DNA of 64,000 bases from Hymenobacter caeli (GCF_013294115.1 NZ_JABSNP010000020.1:1-64000), one strand, 5' to 3'; positions 1 through 7,654 are shown, counted from the stretch's first letter. The notes: generated by a model not told the origin, from the sequence alone. Made by a program: numbers and translations.

Positions 1-1
1 G

Positions 2-82
2 CGGCATTCGGCCCTCGGTTATCTCGCCCCCAACCACTTCGAAACCCATTTTCAAACTACGTCCCAACTCTGTGCGGCTTAG
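2..82 (+). CDS. IS3-family transposase OrfB, C-terminal fragment
   Basis: Frame 2 from the window edge translates as RHSALGYLAPNHFETHF and ends in TAG. The HSALGYL-P-xFE pattern is the characteristic C-terminus of IS3-family OrfB transposases (rve integrase superfamily), just after the catalytic DDE core. Only about 26 residues are in view, so whether the gene is intact upstream cannot be judged. It reads toward the following minus-strand gene and is followed by its own terminator-like hairpin. Confidence 0.7.
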   Translation, partial: RHSALGYLAPNHFETHFQTTSQLCAA

Positions 83-85
83 CTA

Positions 86-119
86 GACCACCTCACCTTG
101 ACTAGGGTGGTCGCTTTTT
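86..119 (+). terminator. Rho-independent terminator-like hairpin at the IS end
   Basis: GACCACC (86-92) pairs with GGTGGTC (106-112) and is followed by GCTTTTT. It lies between the transposase stop and the element end, so it would stop transposase transcripts from running into the convergent gene at 131-451. Confidence 0.6.
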
Positions 120-130
120 ACAGGTGTCAC

Positions 131-451
131 TTATTTTTCTAATAAATATACCTCCTCAAAATAGCCTGGTACCGAATGAGTGGTTGTGTTTATTACTTTC
201 CAGCCATTCTGTTTTAAGTCGTTAACCTTTAAAATCTCGGCTTTGCGCAGCGCAAATTCAGCATCTTGCTTGGTTTTTGTAACAGGTTGAATGCTGGTTT
301 CCCCGGAGGGTGAGATAGTGATTATTGAATACCCGTGGCTTTCCCTGCCAATCACCATCATGTACCCGCCCGGCTCGGCGGCTTTCGGGTAAAAGGCCCA
401 CGTGCCGGCGGCTACCAGCAGCAACGTGGCGGAGAGAAACAGCTTTTTCAT
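131..451 (-). CDS. Small exported protein of unknown function
   Basis: 106 residues. The N-terminus (MKKLFLSATLLLVAAGTWAF) is a clear Sec signal peptide with a Lys-Lys start and a hydrophobic core of about 13 residues. The mature part is short, polar and without a motif I recognise; a stretch near residues 60-85 (KQDAEFALRKAEILKVNDLK) looks helical. Its stop codon sits 1-2 bases from the inferred end of the IS3 element, so the original C-terminus or terminator may have been altered by the insertion. No function is assigned. Confidence 0.7.
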   Translation of the reverse strand: MKKLFLSATLLLVAAGTWAFYPKAAEPGGYMMVIGRESHGYSIITISPSGETSIQPVTKTKQDAEFALRKAEILKVNDLKQNGWKVINTTTHSVPGYFEEVYLLEK

Positions 452-715
452 GGGGTAGTGGGTTAGGTTGGAAGGGAAGCAGGGCTAGCGCAAGCTAACC
501 GGGCGTTGTATGCGTTTCATGAATGCCGGAACGGTACCGCCGCCGCCTGGTTCGGGCCCGGTGGTATTATGGCAAGGCCGCGCTTGGAGAGGAAGCCCCG
601 CGCTTTGGATAGCATTGGCAGCGGCTTGGCTGAGTAAATAACTGAGGCAGATGGGTATAACGGGTAATGGCTTAGCTTTACGACTGTATCATCACCTCAT
701 CCAACCTCCACCGTC

Positions 716-1123
716 ATGGCGTACACCGTAGAAGAAATTGAAGGCGTCGGCAAGGCATTTGCCGCCAAGCTCGAAGCCGCCAACATCCACAGCGTGGACG
801 CGCTGCTGGACGCCGGCAAAACCCCCGCTGGCCGCCGCAAAGTGGCCGCCGACACGGGCATCGCCGAGGACAAAATTCTGAAATGGGTGAACCACTGCGA
901 CCTGATGCGCATCAAGGGCGTAGGGCCCCAAACGTCGGAGCTGCTCGAAGCCGCCGGCGTGGACACGGTGAAGGAGCTGCGCCGCCGCAACGCCGAAAAC
1001 CTGTACGCGGCCATGGCCGAAACCAACGCCAAGCGCAACCTCGTCAACCAGATGCCAGGGGCCGCCCAGGTGCAGGGCTTCATCAACCAGGCCAAGGAGA
1101 TGGAGCCGATGTTGAGCTACTAG
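716..1123 (+). CDS. DUF4332 helix-hairpin-helix protein
   Basis: 135 residues, cytoplasmic. It contains two helix-hairpin-helix units: IEGVGKAFAAKL at residues 8-19 and IKGVGPQTSELL near 64-75. Both carry the G-x-G turn that contacts the DNA backbone in HhH proteins. The overall pattern (VEEIEGVG, then tandem HhH with MRIKGVGP) matches DUF4332, a small family of predicted DNA-binding proteins related to the DNA polymerase beta/lambda HhH fold. The ATG at 716 is the natural start. It stands alone, convergent with the DUF5615/DUF433 pair. Its biological role is unknown. Confidence 0.85.
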   Translation: MAYTVEEIEGVGKAFAAKLEAANIHSVDALLDAGKTPAGRRKVAADTGIAEDKILKWVNHCDLMRIKGVGPQTSELLEAAGVDTVKELRRRNAENLYAAMAETNAKRNLVNQMPGAAQVQGFINQAKEMEPMLSY

Positions 1124-1144
1124 CGGGCATTGCCCAAGGGCTCC

Positions 1145-1185
1145 GCGGCCGGGGAACGGGAGGATTCTTCCCGTTTCCCGGCCGC
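1145..1185. terminator. Bidirectional hairpin between convergent genes
   Basis: GCGGCCGGGGAACGGGA pairs almost perfectly with the run ending at 1185 (about 17 bp, one mismatch, 6-7 base loop). It separates the DUF4332 gene from the convergent DUF5615 gene. There is no long T-run on either side, so termination is inferred from stem strength and position. Confidence 0.5.
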
Positions 1186-1199
1186 ACTGCATTGTAGCG

Positions 1200-1539
1200 T
1201 TATGGCAGTGCTGCCCCCACTACGTGTACCCCGCCGGCCAGCCCCGGCTGCGCCAGTAGCTCCAGTACTTGGGGCAGCAGCAGCAAATGAGTAGCGTACT
1301 TTTCTGGGTGTGCCGCTAAGTACGACGACCGCAAATGGGTACTGCTGCCAGTTTTGCCGGTAAGGCAAGTTTTGGTCGCCGGTAAGGAGGGCTTCAAAGC
1401 CTGATGAAAGCATGAGGCGCAGCAATTCGCCGTTTTTCTTGCCTAACCAACCCATCTGCTGCACTGTGCTTACCTCGTGCCTGGGGCCAAAGCGGAAGCG
1501 GAGTTTTACGTCCGGGTCTTCGTCAAGCAGCAGCTTCAT
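1200..1539 (-). pseudogene. DUF5615 PIN-like toxin, broken by a single-base frameshift
   Basis: The first 80 or so residues (MKLLLDEDPDVKLRFRFG..., MGWLGKKNGELL, LLTGDQNLPYRQNW, FAVVVLSG) are a typical DUF5615 protein: a small PIN-like nuclease fold with acidic residues at LLLDED and TGDQNL. After SGTPRK the reading frame goes wrong. In the +1 frame the expected tail continues (YATHLLLLPQVLELL ... GGVHVVGAALP, stop at 1200-1202). Removing one base from the AAAA run (TTTT at 1300-1303 on the + strand) restores a seamless protein of about 112 residues. The frame therefore looks disrupted by one inserted base, either a real mutation or a homopolymer sequencing error. The gene overlaps the 3' end of its DUF433 partner by 17 bases. 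Confidence 0.8.
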
Positions 1540-1798
1540 GCGCTTTTATAATCGCCTCAAAATCAATCTGGGCTGGTTTTACGTGCAAATGGTCGGGAAT
1601 CAGAGCTTTGGCAGCCAGGTAAAGCACGCCTTCTGCTTGCGCACGGCCGACACTGGGGAATCCTTCCAGAAAGTCGTTAATGGTTTCGCCGGTCGCCACG
1701 TAGTCAAACAGCGTTTGGATGGCAACCCGCGTGCCGGTGAAGACCGGGGTGCCGCCCGTAATTTCCGGGTCGATGGTGATGAGGTCGGTGCGGAGCAT
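1523..1798 (-). CDS. DUF433 antitoxin-like protein (partner of DUF5615)
   Basis: 91 residues from the ATG at 1796-1798. The sequence (ITIDPEITGGTPVFTGTRVA at 7-26, then LFDYVATGETINDFLEGFPSV) is a standard DUF433 domain, a winged-helix-like fold. These proteins are found next to DUF5615 PIN-like proteins and are regarded as the antitoxin half of a Vap-type pair. The longer upstream reading frame overlaps the divergent HIRAN gene and lacks family similarity, so I use the internal ATG. It is first in a two-gene minus-strand operon and overlaps the toxin gene by 17 bases. Since the toxin frame is broken, the antitoxin may now be an orphan. Confidence 0.82.
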   Translation of the reverse strand: MLRTDLITIDPEITGGTPVFTGTRVAIQTLFDYVATGETINDFLEGFPSVGRAQAEGVLYLAAKALIPDHLHVKPAQIDFEAIIKAHEAAA

Positions 1799-1852
1799 GA
1801 AGGAAAGATACGCGAAAAGCAAAACTTGCGCCCCGCGCCGTAATTTGGCCCC

Positions 1853-2194
1853 ATGAAGGAGCTTACCGAACCCCTCGTGCTGCTGGAATGCCTCGTGGCG
1901 GGCACCTCGCACCGCCGCCCCGAAATTGACAAAGTGGAGCCCTCGCTCAAAGTCGGGCAGACCTTGCTGCTCACCCGCGAGCCCGACAGCCACTACGACG
2001 ACTGGGCAGTGCAGGTACACACCCTGCCCACCACGCACCCAGCCAACGTGTGGCTCGGCTACCTGCCCGAGGGCCAGAACGAAACCGTGGCCCGCCTGCT
2101 CGACGCCGGGTTTGCCATCGAAGCCCGCCTCAACCACAAAGCCTGGGAAGACGACTGGCTGCACCTCGACATCGGGGTGCTAATGAACCGTTAG
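1853..2194 (+). CDS. HIRAN domain protein
   Basis: 113 residues, nearly all one domain. The order G-T-S-x-R, LKVGQTLLLTREPDSHYDDWAVQV, then VWLGYLPEGQNETVARLLDAG fits the HIRAN fold. That fold occurs alone in bacteria or fused to SWI2/SNF2 helicases (HLTF/Rad5) in eukaryotes, where it binds 3' DNA ends. A DNA-end binding or repair-related role is possible but unproven for stand-alone versions. It is divergent from the DUF433 gene, 54 bases apart, with a TAATTTGG box close to the consensus -7 element just upstream, and it precedes ruvB. Confidence 0.75.
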   Translation: MKELTEPLVLLECLVAGTSHRRPEIDKVEPSLKVGQTLLLTREPDSHYDDWAVQVHTLPTTHPANVWLGYLPEGQNETVARLLDAGFAIEARLNHKAWEDDWLHLDIGVLMNR

Positions 2195-2325
2195 TAAAAC
2201 TGTTGCTACTGTCCGATTAATGCGCAGCTTTACTAAAAAATTGGGAGCTTTTTTGCGGCAGTTTCAGTTGGGTATCCGGGCACCAGTGGCTGCCCGCCGA
2301 CCACCAACAGCAATTCATTAAAACC

Positions 2326-3378
2326 ATGCGCGAAGCCTACCTCACCGGCGACAACGAACGCCTCGACGCCACCGATAAGGACATCGACAAGGCCTTGCGG
2401 CCACTGTCGTTCGACGACTTCACGGGACAGGAAAAAATTCTGGAGAACCTGAAGGTGTTCGTGGCCGCCGCCAAGCAGCGCGGCGACGCCCTCGACCACG
2501 TGCTGCTGCACGGTCCCCCCGGCCTGGGCAAAACCACGCTCTCGCACATCATCGCCAACGAGCTGGGCGCGGGCATCAAGATGACCTCGGGCCCCGTGCT
2601 CGACAAGCCCTCCGACTTGGCCGGCCTGCTCACCAACCTAGAGCCGCACGACGTGCTGTTCATCGACGAAATCCACCGCCTCAACCCCGTGGTGGAAGAG
2701 TACCTGTACTCGGCGATGGAGGACTACCGCATCGACATCATGCTCGACTCGGGCCCCAACGCCCGCTCGGTGCAGATTTCGCTCTCGCCCTTCACCCTCG
2801 TGGGGGCCACCACCCGCTCGGGCATGCTCACGGCCCCGCTGCGGGCCCGCTTCGGCATCTCGGCCCGGCTGGAGTACTACGACTCCAAGCTGCTGACCAC
2901 CATTGTGCTGCGCTCGGCCGAAATCCTGGGCACACCCATCCACGAGGACGCGGCCTTTGAAATTGCCCGCCGCTCGCGCGGCACCCCGCGCATCGCCAAC
3001 AACCTGCTGCGCCGCACCCGCGACTTTGCCCAAATCAAGGGCGACGGCACCATCACGGTGGAAATCGCGCAGTTTGCCCTGAACGCGCTGGACGTGGACG
3101 CCCGCGGCCTCGACGACATGGACAAGCGCATCCTCACCACCATCATCGACAAGTTCAAGGGGGGCCCCGTCGGCATCACCACCATCGCCACCGCGTGCGG
3201 CGAGGAGGGCGAAACCATCGAAGAGGTGTACGAGCCCTTCCTCATCCAGGAGGGCTACATCAAGCGCACCTCGCGCGGCCGCGAGGCCACCGAAGCCGCT
3301 TACCTGCACCTGGGCCGGGCCCTGCCGCAGCACCTGCGCGGCAACAACGGCGACCTGTTTGCCGAGATTACGGCGTAG
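2326..3378 (+). CDS. ruvB: Holliday junction branch migration helicase RuvB
   Basis: 350 residues, the usual length. RuvB is the hexameric AAA+ motor that drives branch migration of Holliday junctions together with RuvA before RuvC cleavage. Visible motifs: the N-terminal LRPLSFDDFTGQEKILENL, Walker A GPPGLGKTT at about 66-74, Walker B FIDEIHRL near 118, sensor 1 VGATTRSG near 160, and the C-terminal winged helix with EEVYEPFLIQEGYIKRTSRGR. All catalytic elements are present. ruvA and ruvC are not in the window, as is common. The ATG at 2326 gives the expected N-terminus. A strong hairpin terminator follows. Confidence 0.98.
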   Translation: MREAYLTGDNERLDATDKDIDKALRPLSFDDFTGQEKILENLKVFVAAAKQRGDALDHVLLHGPPGLGKTTLSHIIANELGAGIKMTSGPVLDKPSDLAGLLTNLEPHDVLFIDEIHRLNPVVEEYLYSAMEDYRIDIMLDSGPNARSVQISLSPFTLVGATTRSGMLTAPLRARFGISARLEYYDSKLLTTIVLRSAEILGTPIHEDAAFEIARRSRGTPRIANNLLRRTRDFAQIKGDGTITVEIAQFALNALDVDARGLDDMDKRILTTIIDKFKGGPVGITTIATACGEEGETIEEVYEPFLIQEGYIKRTSRGREATEAAYLHLGRALPQHLRGNNGDLFAEITA

Positions 3379-3415
3379 GGCGGCAGCTTTGTCGATAGCA
3401 TTTGCTTAGCATGGA

Positions 3416-3446
3416 ACGCGCCGCCCTCAGCGGCGCGTTTTTTGTT
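3416..3446 (+). terminator. Rho-independent terminator of ruvB
   Basis: ACGCGCCGC (3416-3424) pairs perfectly with GCGGCGCGT (3430-3438) around a five-base loop and is followed by a run of T. Confidence 0.9.
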
Positions 3447-3484
3447 TTTGCGCGTATCTTTAACCAGAGTAAAATACGGACTGC

Positions 3485-3748
3485 ATGGAAACGCTTCAGC
3501 TTGCGCAAGAACTTAACGCCTTGCCTGAACGCACCCGCGCGGCGGTTGAGCAGCTAGTGCTTTTGTTAAAAAAACAAGCTGTGGAAGTAGGCAAGCGGCA
3601 GCCTCCGATCTTATACCCAGCAGAACCAGCCCAAGCCGGTTTGCCTTTCGACGACCCGGTATATTTTGGCGCTTGGGCTAGCCGGACTGATATCACCGAC
3701 GGAGCCGATTACATCCACCAGGTTCGGCGCGGTTTGCGGCCAGCGTAA
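3485..3748 (+). CDS. VapB-like antitoxin (DUF2281-related)
   Basis: 87 residues. The N-terminal half (LAQELNALPERTRAAVEQLV) is the helical segment seen in DUF2281-type antitoxins, and the C-terminal YFGAWASRTDITDGADYI is the conserved toxin-binding tail of the same group. Its stop codon overlaps the ATG of the following PIN-domain gene (TAATG), the normal translational coupling of a VapBC operon. A TATCTTTA box about 25 bases upstream resembles the -7 element. Antitoxins of this type usually repress their own operon. Confidence 0.75.
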   Translation: METLQLAQELNALPERTRAAVEQLVLLLKKQAVEVGKRQPPILYPAEPAQAGLPFDDPVYFGAWASRTDITDGADYIHQVRRGLRPA

Positions 3749-4158
3749 TGACGGGATTGATTTTACTTGATTCTGATGTGTTGATTGATGTGTTACGGAA
3801 AGATGTGCTGGCCGCGACGCTGCTGACCGCGCTGGGTAGCGCCGCCCCCTTGGGCATCAGCATCGTGTCTCGGATGGAAACCATTCGGGGTTACCGGAAT
3901 TTTGAAGTGCAGCAGCAAGCCGAAAAGTTACTTCGCCGTTTTCAAGTAATAGCCTTAGATGGCGATATATCGCGCCGAGCCGACGAGTTGATAAACCGAT
4001 ATTATTTAGGCCGTAATCTAGGCATTGCTGATGCTTTAATTGCTGCCACGGCCATTGAATACGACTTGCCGCTACTCAGCAAAAACCAGCGGGATTTCCA
4101 TTTTTTGGATAAGTCGGGCCTGCAACTGCTGCCTTACCCGGCCGCGCCCGCCGCTTGA
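3748..4158 (+). CDS. VapC-like PIN-domain ribonuclease toxin
   Basis: 136 residues, a full PIN domain. The acidic metal-binding residues expected in VapC are visible: D at LLDSDVLIDVL (6-16), E at SRMETIRGYR (about 45), and D in the LGIADALIAATA motif (about 100). VapC toxins cleave tRNA or rRNA when freed from the antitoxin. It overlaps its antitoxin by one base and its stop (TGA) overlaps the queG start, so it is co-transcribed with a housekeeping gene, which is unusual for a toxin. The open reading frame is intact. Confidence 0.85.
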   Translation: MTGLILLDSDVLIDVLRKDVLAATLLTALGSAAPLGISIVSRMETIRGYRNFEVQQQAEKLLRRFQVIALDGDISRRADELINRYYLGRNLGIADALIAATAIEYDLPLLSKNQRDFHFLDKSGLQLLPYPAAPAA

Positions 4159-5099
4159 TGCTGCTCCGCGCCGACTGGACGCCCTTTATCAAGCGCCGGG
4201 CCGCTGAGCTGGGCTTCATGGCGTGCGGCATTTCTAAGGCGGAGTTCTTGGAAGACGAGGCTCCGCGGCTGGAAAACTGGCTCCGGCACGGCATGAACGG
4301 CCGCATGGCCTACATGGAAAACCACTTCGACATGCGCCTCGACCCGCGCCGGCTCGTGGACGGGGCCAAATCGGTGATTTCGCTGCTGCTCAACTACTAC
4401 CCGGCCCCCGAGGACCAGCAGCCCGCCGACACGCTCCAAATCAGCAAGTACGCCTACGGGCGCGACTACCATTTCGTCATCAAGGACAAGCTGAAAACGC
4501 TGCTGGCCGACATGCAGGCCGAGATTGGCGACATCGGGGGCCGGTGCTTCGTCGATTCGGCTCCGGTGCTGGACCGGGCCTGGGCTAAGAAGAGCGGCCT
4601 GGGCTGGGTGGGTAAAAACACCAACCTCATCACGCCCGGCAGCGGCTCGTTCTACTTCATCGCCGAGCTGATTGTGGACGTGGAGCTGGACTACGACGGG
4701 GCCATCCGCGACTATTGCGGCACCTGCACCAAGTGCCTCGACGCCTGCCCCACGCAGGCCATCACCGAGCCCTACGTGGTGGACGGCAGCAAGTGCATCA
4801 GCTACTTCACCATCGAGCTGAAGGACCAGATTCCAACCGAGGTGGGCGGCCAGCTGGGCAACTGGGTGTTCGGCTGCGACATCTGCCAGGACGTGTGCCC
4901 GTGGAACCGCTTCGCCAAGCCCCACCAGGAGCCGCAGTTCCAGGCCCACCCCGACTTGAAAAACCTGACCCCCGGCGACTGGCGCGAAATCACCCACGAG
5001 TTGTTCACGGAGTTGTTCCGACAGTCGGCGGTAAAGCGAACGGGCTACGCGGGCCTCACGCGCAACATCGCCTTCGTGAGCAACCCGCCGGAGCTGTAG
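4158..5099 (+). CDS. queG: Epoxyqueuosine reductase QueG
   Basis: 313 residues from the ATG at 4158, which overlaps the vapC stop as TGATG; a TTG one codon earlier is less likely. QueG carries out the last step of queuosine synthesis in tRNA, reducing epoxyqueuosine with cobalamin and two 4Fe-4S clusters. Both ferredoxin-like cysteine sets are seen: CGTCTKCLDACPTQAI (about 190-205) and CDICQDVCPWN (about 240-250). The N-terminal cobalamin-binding part includes ISLLLNYYP and YAYGRDYH. It matches the short form without C-terminal HEAT repeats, as in many Bacteroidota. Confidence 0.97.
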   Translation: MLLRADWTPFIKRRAAELGFMACGISKAEFLEDEAPRLENWLRHGMNGRMAYMENHFDMRLDPRRLVDGAKSVISLLLNYYPAPEDQQPADTLQISKYAYGRDYHFVIKDKLKTLLADMQAEIGDIGGRCFVDSAPVLDRAWAKKSGLGWVGKNTNLITPGSGSFYFIAELIVDVELDYDGAIRDYCGTCTKCLDACPTQAITEPYVVDGSKCISYFTIELKDQIPTEVGGQLGNWVFGCDICQDVCPWNRFAKPHQEPQFQAHPDLKNLTPGDWREITHELFTELFRQSAVKRTGYAGLTRNIAFVSNPPEL

Positions 5100-5174
5100 A
5101 GCAGCGGGCCTGGCCCGGTAGGTAAGGTGCGAGGCATTGGGTAAGCGCGGGCCCGCTCCGTGCTGGATGCGCTG

Positions 5175-5378
5175 TTAGGCTAGGCCCACGCGGGCCGCCT
5201 GCCGGAAGGCCCGGTTGAGCACCCGGCGGTAGAGGCGCGAGAACTGCTGGTAGCACCAGACGCGGAAAGCCGCCATTTCGGCGGGCAGCACGGTTTTGAG
5301 GGCCTTGCGTAGCTCCTTCTCAAAAAGCACCTTATTGAAGCTCACTTTTTGGAGGATGAGTTTTACGTAGTCTAACAT
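5175..5378 (-). CDS. Small conserved-looking protein of unknown function
   Basis: 67 residues from the ATG at 5376-5378 (MLDYVKLILQKVSFNKVLFE...). A longer frame exists upstream, but it runs through a hairpin at 5507-5530 and has no protein-like character, so I use the inner start. The protein is basic and mostly helical, with many Lys/Arg and aromatic residues (ELRKALKTVL, WCYQQFSRLYRRVLNRAF). There is no signal peptide. I do not recognise the family; similar short basic proteins occur in Hymenobacter-like genomes, so expression is plausible. Confidence 0.6.
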   Translation of the reverse strand: MLDYVKLILQKVSFNKVLFEKELRKALKTVLPAEMAAFRVWCYQQFSRLYRRVLNRAFRQAARVGLA

Positions 5379-5506
5379 AGCGGGTGGGATGGAAAGAAGG
5401 ATGGTTTTGCCGTGGGCCGTGGCAGTTCTGAAAAGATAATCAACAACCCCGGGATTCCCTGCGCTGTCAACGAACCGGACGGCCTGCGCGGTGCCCCAAC
5501 ACGCGT

Positions 5507-5530
5507 AAAAAGCGGCCAAAGCCGCTTTTC
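5507..5530. terminator. Bidirectional terminator-like hairpin
   Basis: AAAAAGCGGC, loop CAAA, GCCGCTTTT. The A-run and T-run on either side make it symmetric. It lies upstream of the 67-residue gene, separating it from the ferritin operon. Confidence 0.6.
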
Positions 5531-5661
5531 GCACGATTAATCCCCAAATTTTATAGACTGGTTGCGTTCGAGCCGTTTTTGGAAGCCGTAAAGGTATCAG
5601 TAATTGGCAGCGCGAGTTGCACCGTTTGCGTTGCTGATTGCCGACTTCAAAACAAAAAACA

Positions 5662-5690
5662 ACGCCAGTCCCGCACTGCGGAACTGGCGT
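5662..5690 (-). terminator. Terminator of the ferritin-like operon
   Basis: ACGCCAGTCCCGCA pairs with TGCGGAACTGGCGT (14 bp, one mismatch, one-base loop). On the minus strand the stem is followed by TTGTTTTTTGTTTT, giving a strong rho-independent terminator 33 bases after the stop of the gene at 5723. Confidence 0.85.
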
Positions 5691-5722
5691 CGCCAGATAA
5701 CACTTGCTAATGAAGTTGCTCT

Positions 5723-6604
5723 CTACGCGCCAATCAAGCCGCCAGCACGCGAGTTGTCGAGCACTTCGGCAACTTGCAGGTACTCGTCGTAAGCCGCTGC
5801 TGCATCAGAAGCTGAGTAAGTAGTGCCTAGACCGGTAGTAATGGGCACGCCCGACTGAGTCGTATTATTCTCAACCGGGCTAGCCGTCGTGTAGGCAGGA
5901 ACAGCTAGGCCAAACTGGCCGGGGTTCGAGCCAGCAGTGACGCCGCTGGTGTACACCGGGTGAGTTGCCAGGTCGTCGCCGGGGTTCACCCAGGCCAGCT
6001 GGCCGCGCATGGTGCGAATTTTCGACGCGTGACGAGCTTCCACCGAGTGGATTTGCAGCGCTACGGTCAGCAGGTCGGTGCCGAGCAACTCGCCGGCGCG
6101 GCCTTTGTAGGCACGAACCCCGGTGTCTTCCAGCAACTGGGCAATACCAAGCTGCGAGGTAGCAGCCGGGCCAGTCTTAAAAGTGGTAAGTGTTGCGAAC
6201 ACCGCAGCCTTGAAGGTAACACCCGATACGGGGGTAGCTCCCATGCCTGAAATGGCACCTTTCAGCAGCGTAACGTGCGAATCTTCGTGCTTTTTGATCT
6301 GGTCAACGGCAGCTTTGTCAGCGGCCGAGGCAGCGGTGTACAGGGCAGAAGCCTTCACTTTTCCGTAAAAGTCCTGCTCGAACAGCTCTAGAGCCAGCGC
6401 GTACTGGAGCACTTCTACTGCCGTGGCAGTGGTGCCAGCGTAAGCCTTTTGAAACAGCGCGCCCAAGAACAGCGGCGTGGCTGCCAAGGCCGAGCGCTTA
6501 GCTGCGGTGCCCAGCGAACTGAAAATAGCACGGCGCGAGTCGAAGCGACCAAGAACGTCGGCGTCTACTTCCGCGAGTTGGTCAATTATTTTGAAGAGAT
6601 TCAT
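5723..6604 (-). CDS. Exported ferritin-like domain protein (first of a pair)
   Basis: 293 residues. After a twin-arginine stretch (DSRRAIFSS at 22-30) and a hydrophobic segment ending LFQKAYA (about residue 56) comes a four-helix ferritin-like domain of the Ferritin_2 type. The expected di-iron ligands are present: E in ALELFEQDFY, E-x-x-H in KKHEDSHV, E in LLEDTGVRAY and E-x-x-H in SVEARHASK. The C-terminal 80 residues (NPGDDLATHPVYT ... YDEYLQVAEVL) are an extension often seen in this family. It is co-directional with the related gene upstream, 33 bases apart. The family is thought to be periplasmic; the substrate is unknown. The twin Arg suggests Tat export, though the motif is not perfect. 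Confidence 0.85.
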   Translation of the reverse strand: MNLFKIIDQLAEVDADVLGRFDSRRAIFSSLGTAAKRSALAATPLFLGALFQKAYAGTTATAVEVLQYALALELFEQDFYGKVKASALYTAASAADKAAVDQIKKHEDSHVTLLKGAISGMGATPVSGVTFKAAVFATLTTFKTGPAATSQLGIAQLLEDTGVRAYKGRAGELLGTDLLTVALQIHSVEARHASKIRTMRGQLAWVNPGDDLATHPVYTSGVTAGSNPGQFGLAVPAYTTASPVENNTTQSGVPITTGLGTTYSASDAAAAYDEYLQVAEVLDNSRAGGLIGA

Positions 6605-6637
6605 AACAAAAATTGATTACAAATGAGGAAGAGGAAA

Positions 6638-7393
6638 TTACTTGCCGACGGTGCTAGCGTCCAACTTTTCCGTTACATAGGTTTGAGCGGCGGTAATTAC
6701 ATCAACCGGCATCATAGCTTTGTCAAGGCCAGTCGTGGGATCTACTTGGTCGTCGCCAGCAAACGATGTGCCGGTGGTATCGAGCAAATCACGAACGTAA
6801 GCGGCGTGACGGGCTTCAACAGAAACAATTTGACCAGCAATAACTAAATAAGCAGCGGTTTTGAGAAGTTTACCTGCTCCGTTATAAGCAGCTACTCCTA
6901 AATCCTCAAATGCCTTTGCAGCGCCCAGTACCGATGCGCGTGATGCGAAGTTGATGCTGGTGAAGTTGGGGTTCAGGCCCGGTATAATTTTGCCAGGAGC
7001 ATCGCGGTTGATAGCGGCTTTGAAGAAGTCACGGTGGATGGCTTCGTGGGACGCCACTTGCGTGAAGTAAGCTAATTCACTGCCTTGGAAATCGCTGGCC
7101 GGAGTCTTTACTACTTGAGCATAGAAAGCAGCCTCGAGCTGCTCCAACGCGTAGGCGTAGTTGAGCACGCCTACGTCGCCTGATCCTAAACTTACCGATG
7201 CTCCCGTGCCACCCGGTGTAGGGGTAGGGGCATTATTATTGGTATCATCTTTCGAGCAGCCCGCCAGGATGAGTGCTGTAGCTCCGGCAGTAGCGCCGGC
7301 ATACATAAAGAACGAACGCCGTTTGATAGGCGTGTACAGAGGCTGGGCGGTGATTAGCTCGTCCTGGCCGCCTACTTGGGAGTGTTGGGACAT
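6638..7393 (-). CDS. Ferritin-like lipoprotein, probable Tat substrate (second of a pair)
   Basis: 251 residues. The N-terminus has IKRRSFFMYAGATAGATALI followed by LAGC: a twin-arginine signal plus a lipobox, so the folded, metal-loaded protein is probably exported by Tat and lipid-anchored. A Pro/Thr/Asn-rich linker (about 52-66) leads to a ferritin-like helical bundle with E in YALEQLEAAFY, E-x-x-H in SHEAIHRDFF, E in FEDLGVAAY and E-x-x-H in SVEARHAAYV. It is first in a two-gene operon with the paralogue at 5723-6604. Role in iron or oxidative stress handling is inferred from the fold only. Confidence 0.85.
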   Translation of the reverse strand: MSQHSQVGGQDELITAQPLYTPIKRRSFFMYAGATAGATALILAGCSKDDTNNNAPTPTPGGTGASVSLGSGDVGVLNYAYALEQLEAAFYAQVVKTPASDFQGSELAYFTQVASHEAIHRDFFKAAINRDAPGKIIPGLNPNFTSINFASRASVLGAAKAFEDLGVAAYNGAGKLLKTAAYLVIAGQIVSVEARHAAYVRDLLDTTGTSFAGDDQVDPTTGLDKAMMPVDVITAAQTYVTEKLDASTVGK

Positions 7394-7654
7394 GATGAAA
7401 AAGAGGAAAGTGGGAAAATAATAAAATAGGAATTTTCAGTTGTCCGACACTCCATTGGCCGCTTGGCGCGCAGGGCGAATAAGCTGGTCGCTGGAGGCGT
7501 TCGTGGGCTAGATACGGGCGAGTTTGAACTAGGGATTGTACTTGGGCTTAACTTTTTTCCTTTTCCTTTGGGCCCCAGGCCACATTTTGGCGGGAAAAGG
7601 GCCACAGTCAGGCATTTGGCTCACACAACGTCCGGGGCTCAATAAGATTAAATA

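Larger units (their letters stand above)
1..129 (+). mobile_element. Right end of an IS3-family insertion sequence (rest lies outside the window)
   Basis: The window opens inside an insertion sequence. It holds the last codons of a DDE transposase (stop at 80-82), a hairpin with a T-run (86-119), and then a terminus reading GGTGTCA at 123-129. Read from the outside this begins TGACACCTG, matching the TG...CA ends usual for IS3 elements. The next gene's stop codon starts at 131, so the element seems to have inserted right at that gene's 3' end. The left end and any target duplication are not visible, so the exact boundary is inferred. Confidence 0.6.
5379..5722. other. 344-base intergenic stretch with two hairpins
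   Basis: It contains the upstream region of the small gene at 5175-5378, a perfect AAAAGCGGC/GCCGCTTTT hairpin at 5507-5529, and the ferritin operon terminator at 5662-5690. No other gene is supported. A short plus-strand frame here spans the ferritin terminator and is not protein-like. Confidence 0.7.

Noticed and set aside
5379..5534. N-terminal extension of the small gene at 5175-5378
   Set aside because: The extra residues are encoded across a terminator-like hairpin and look random.
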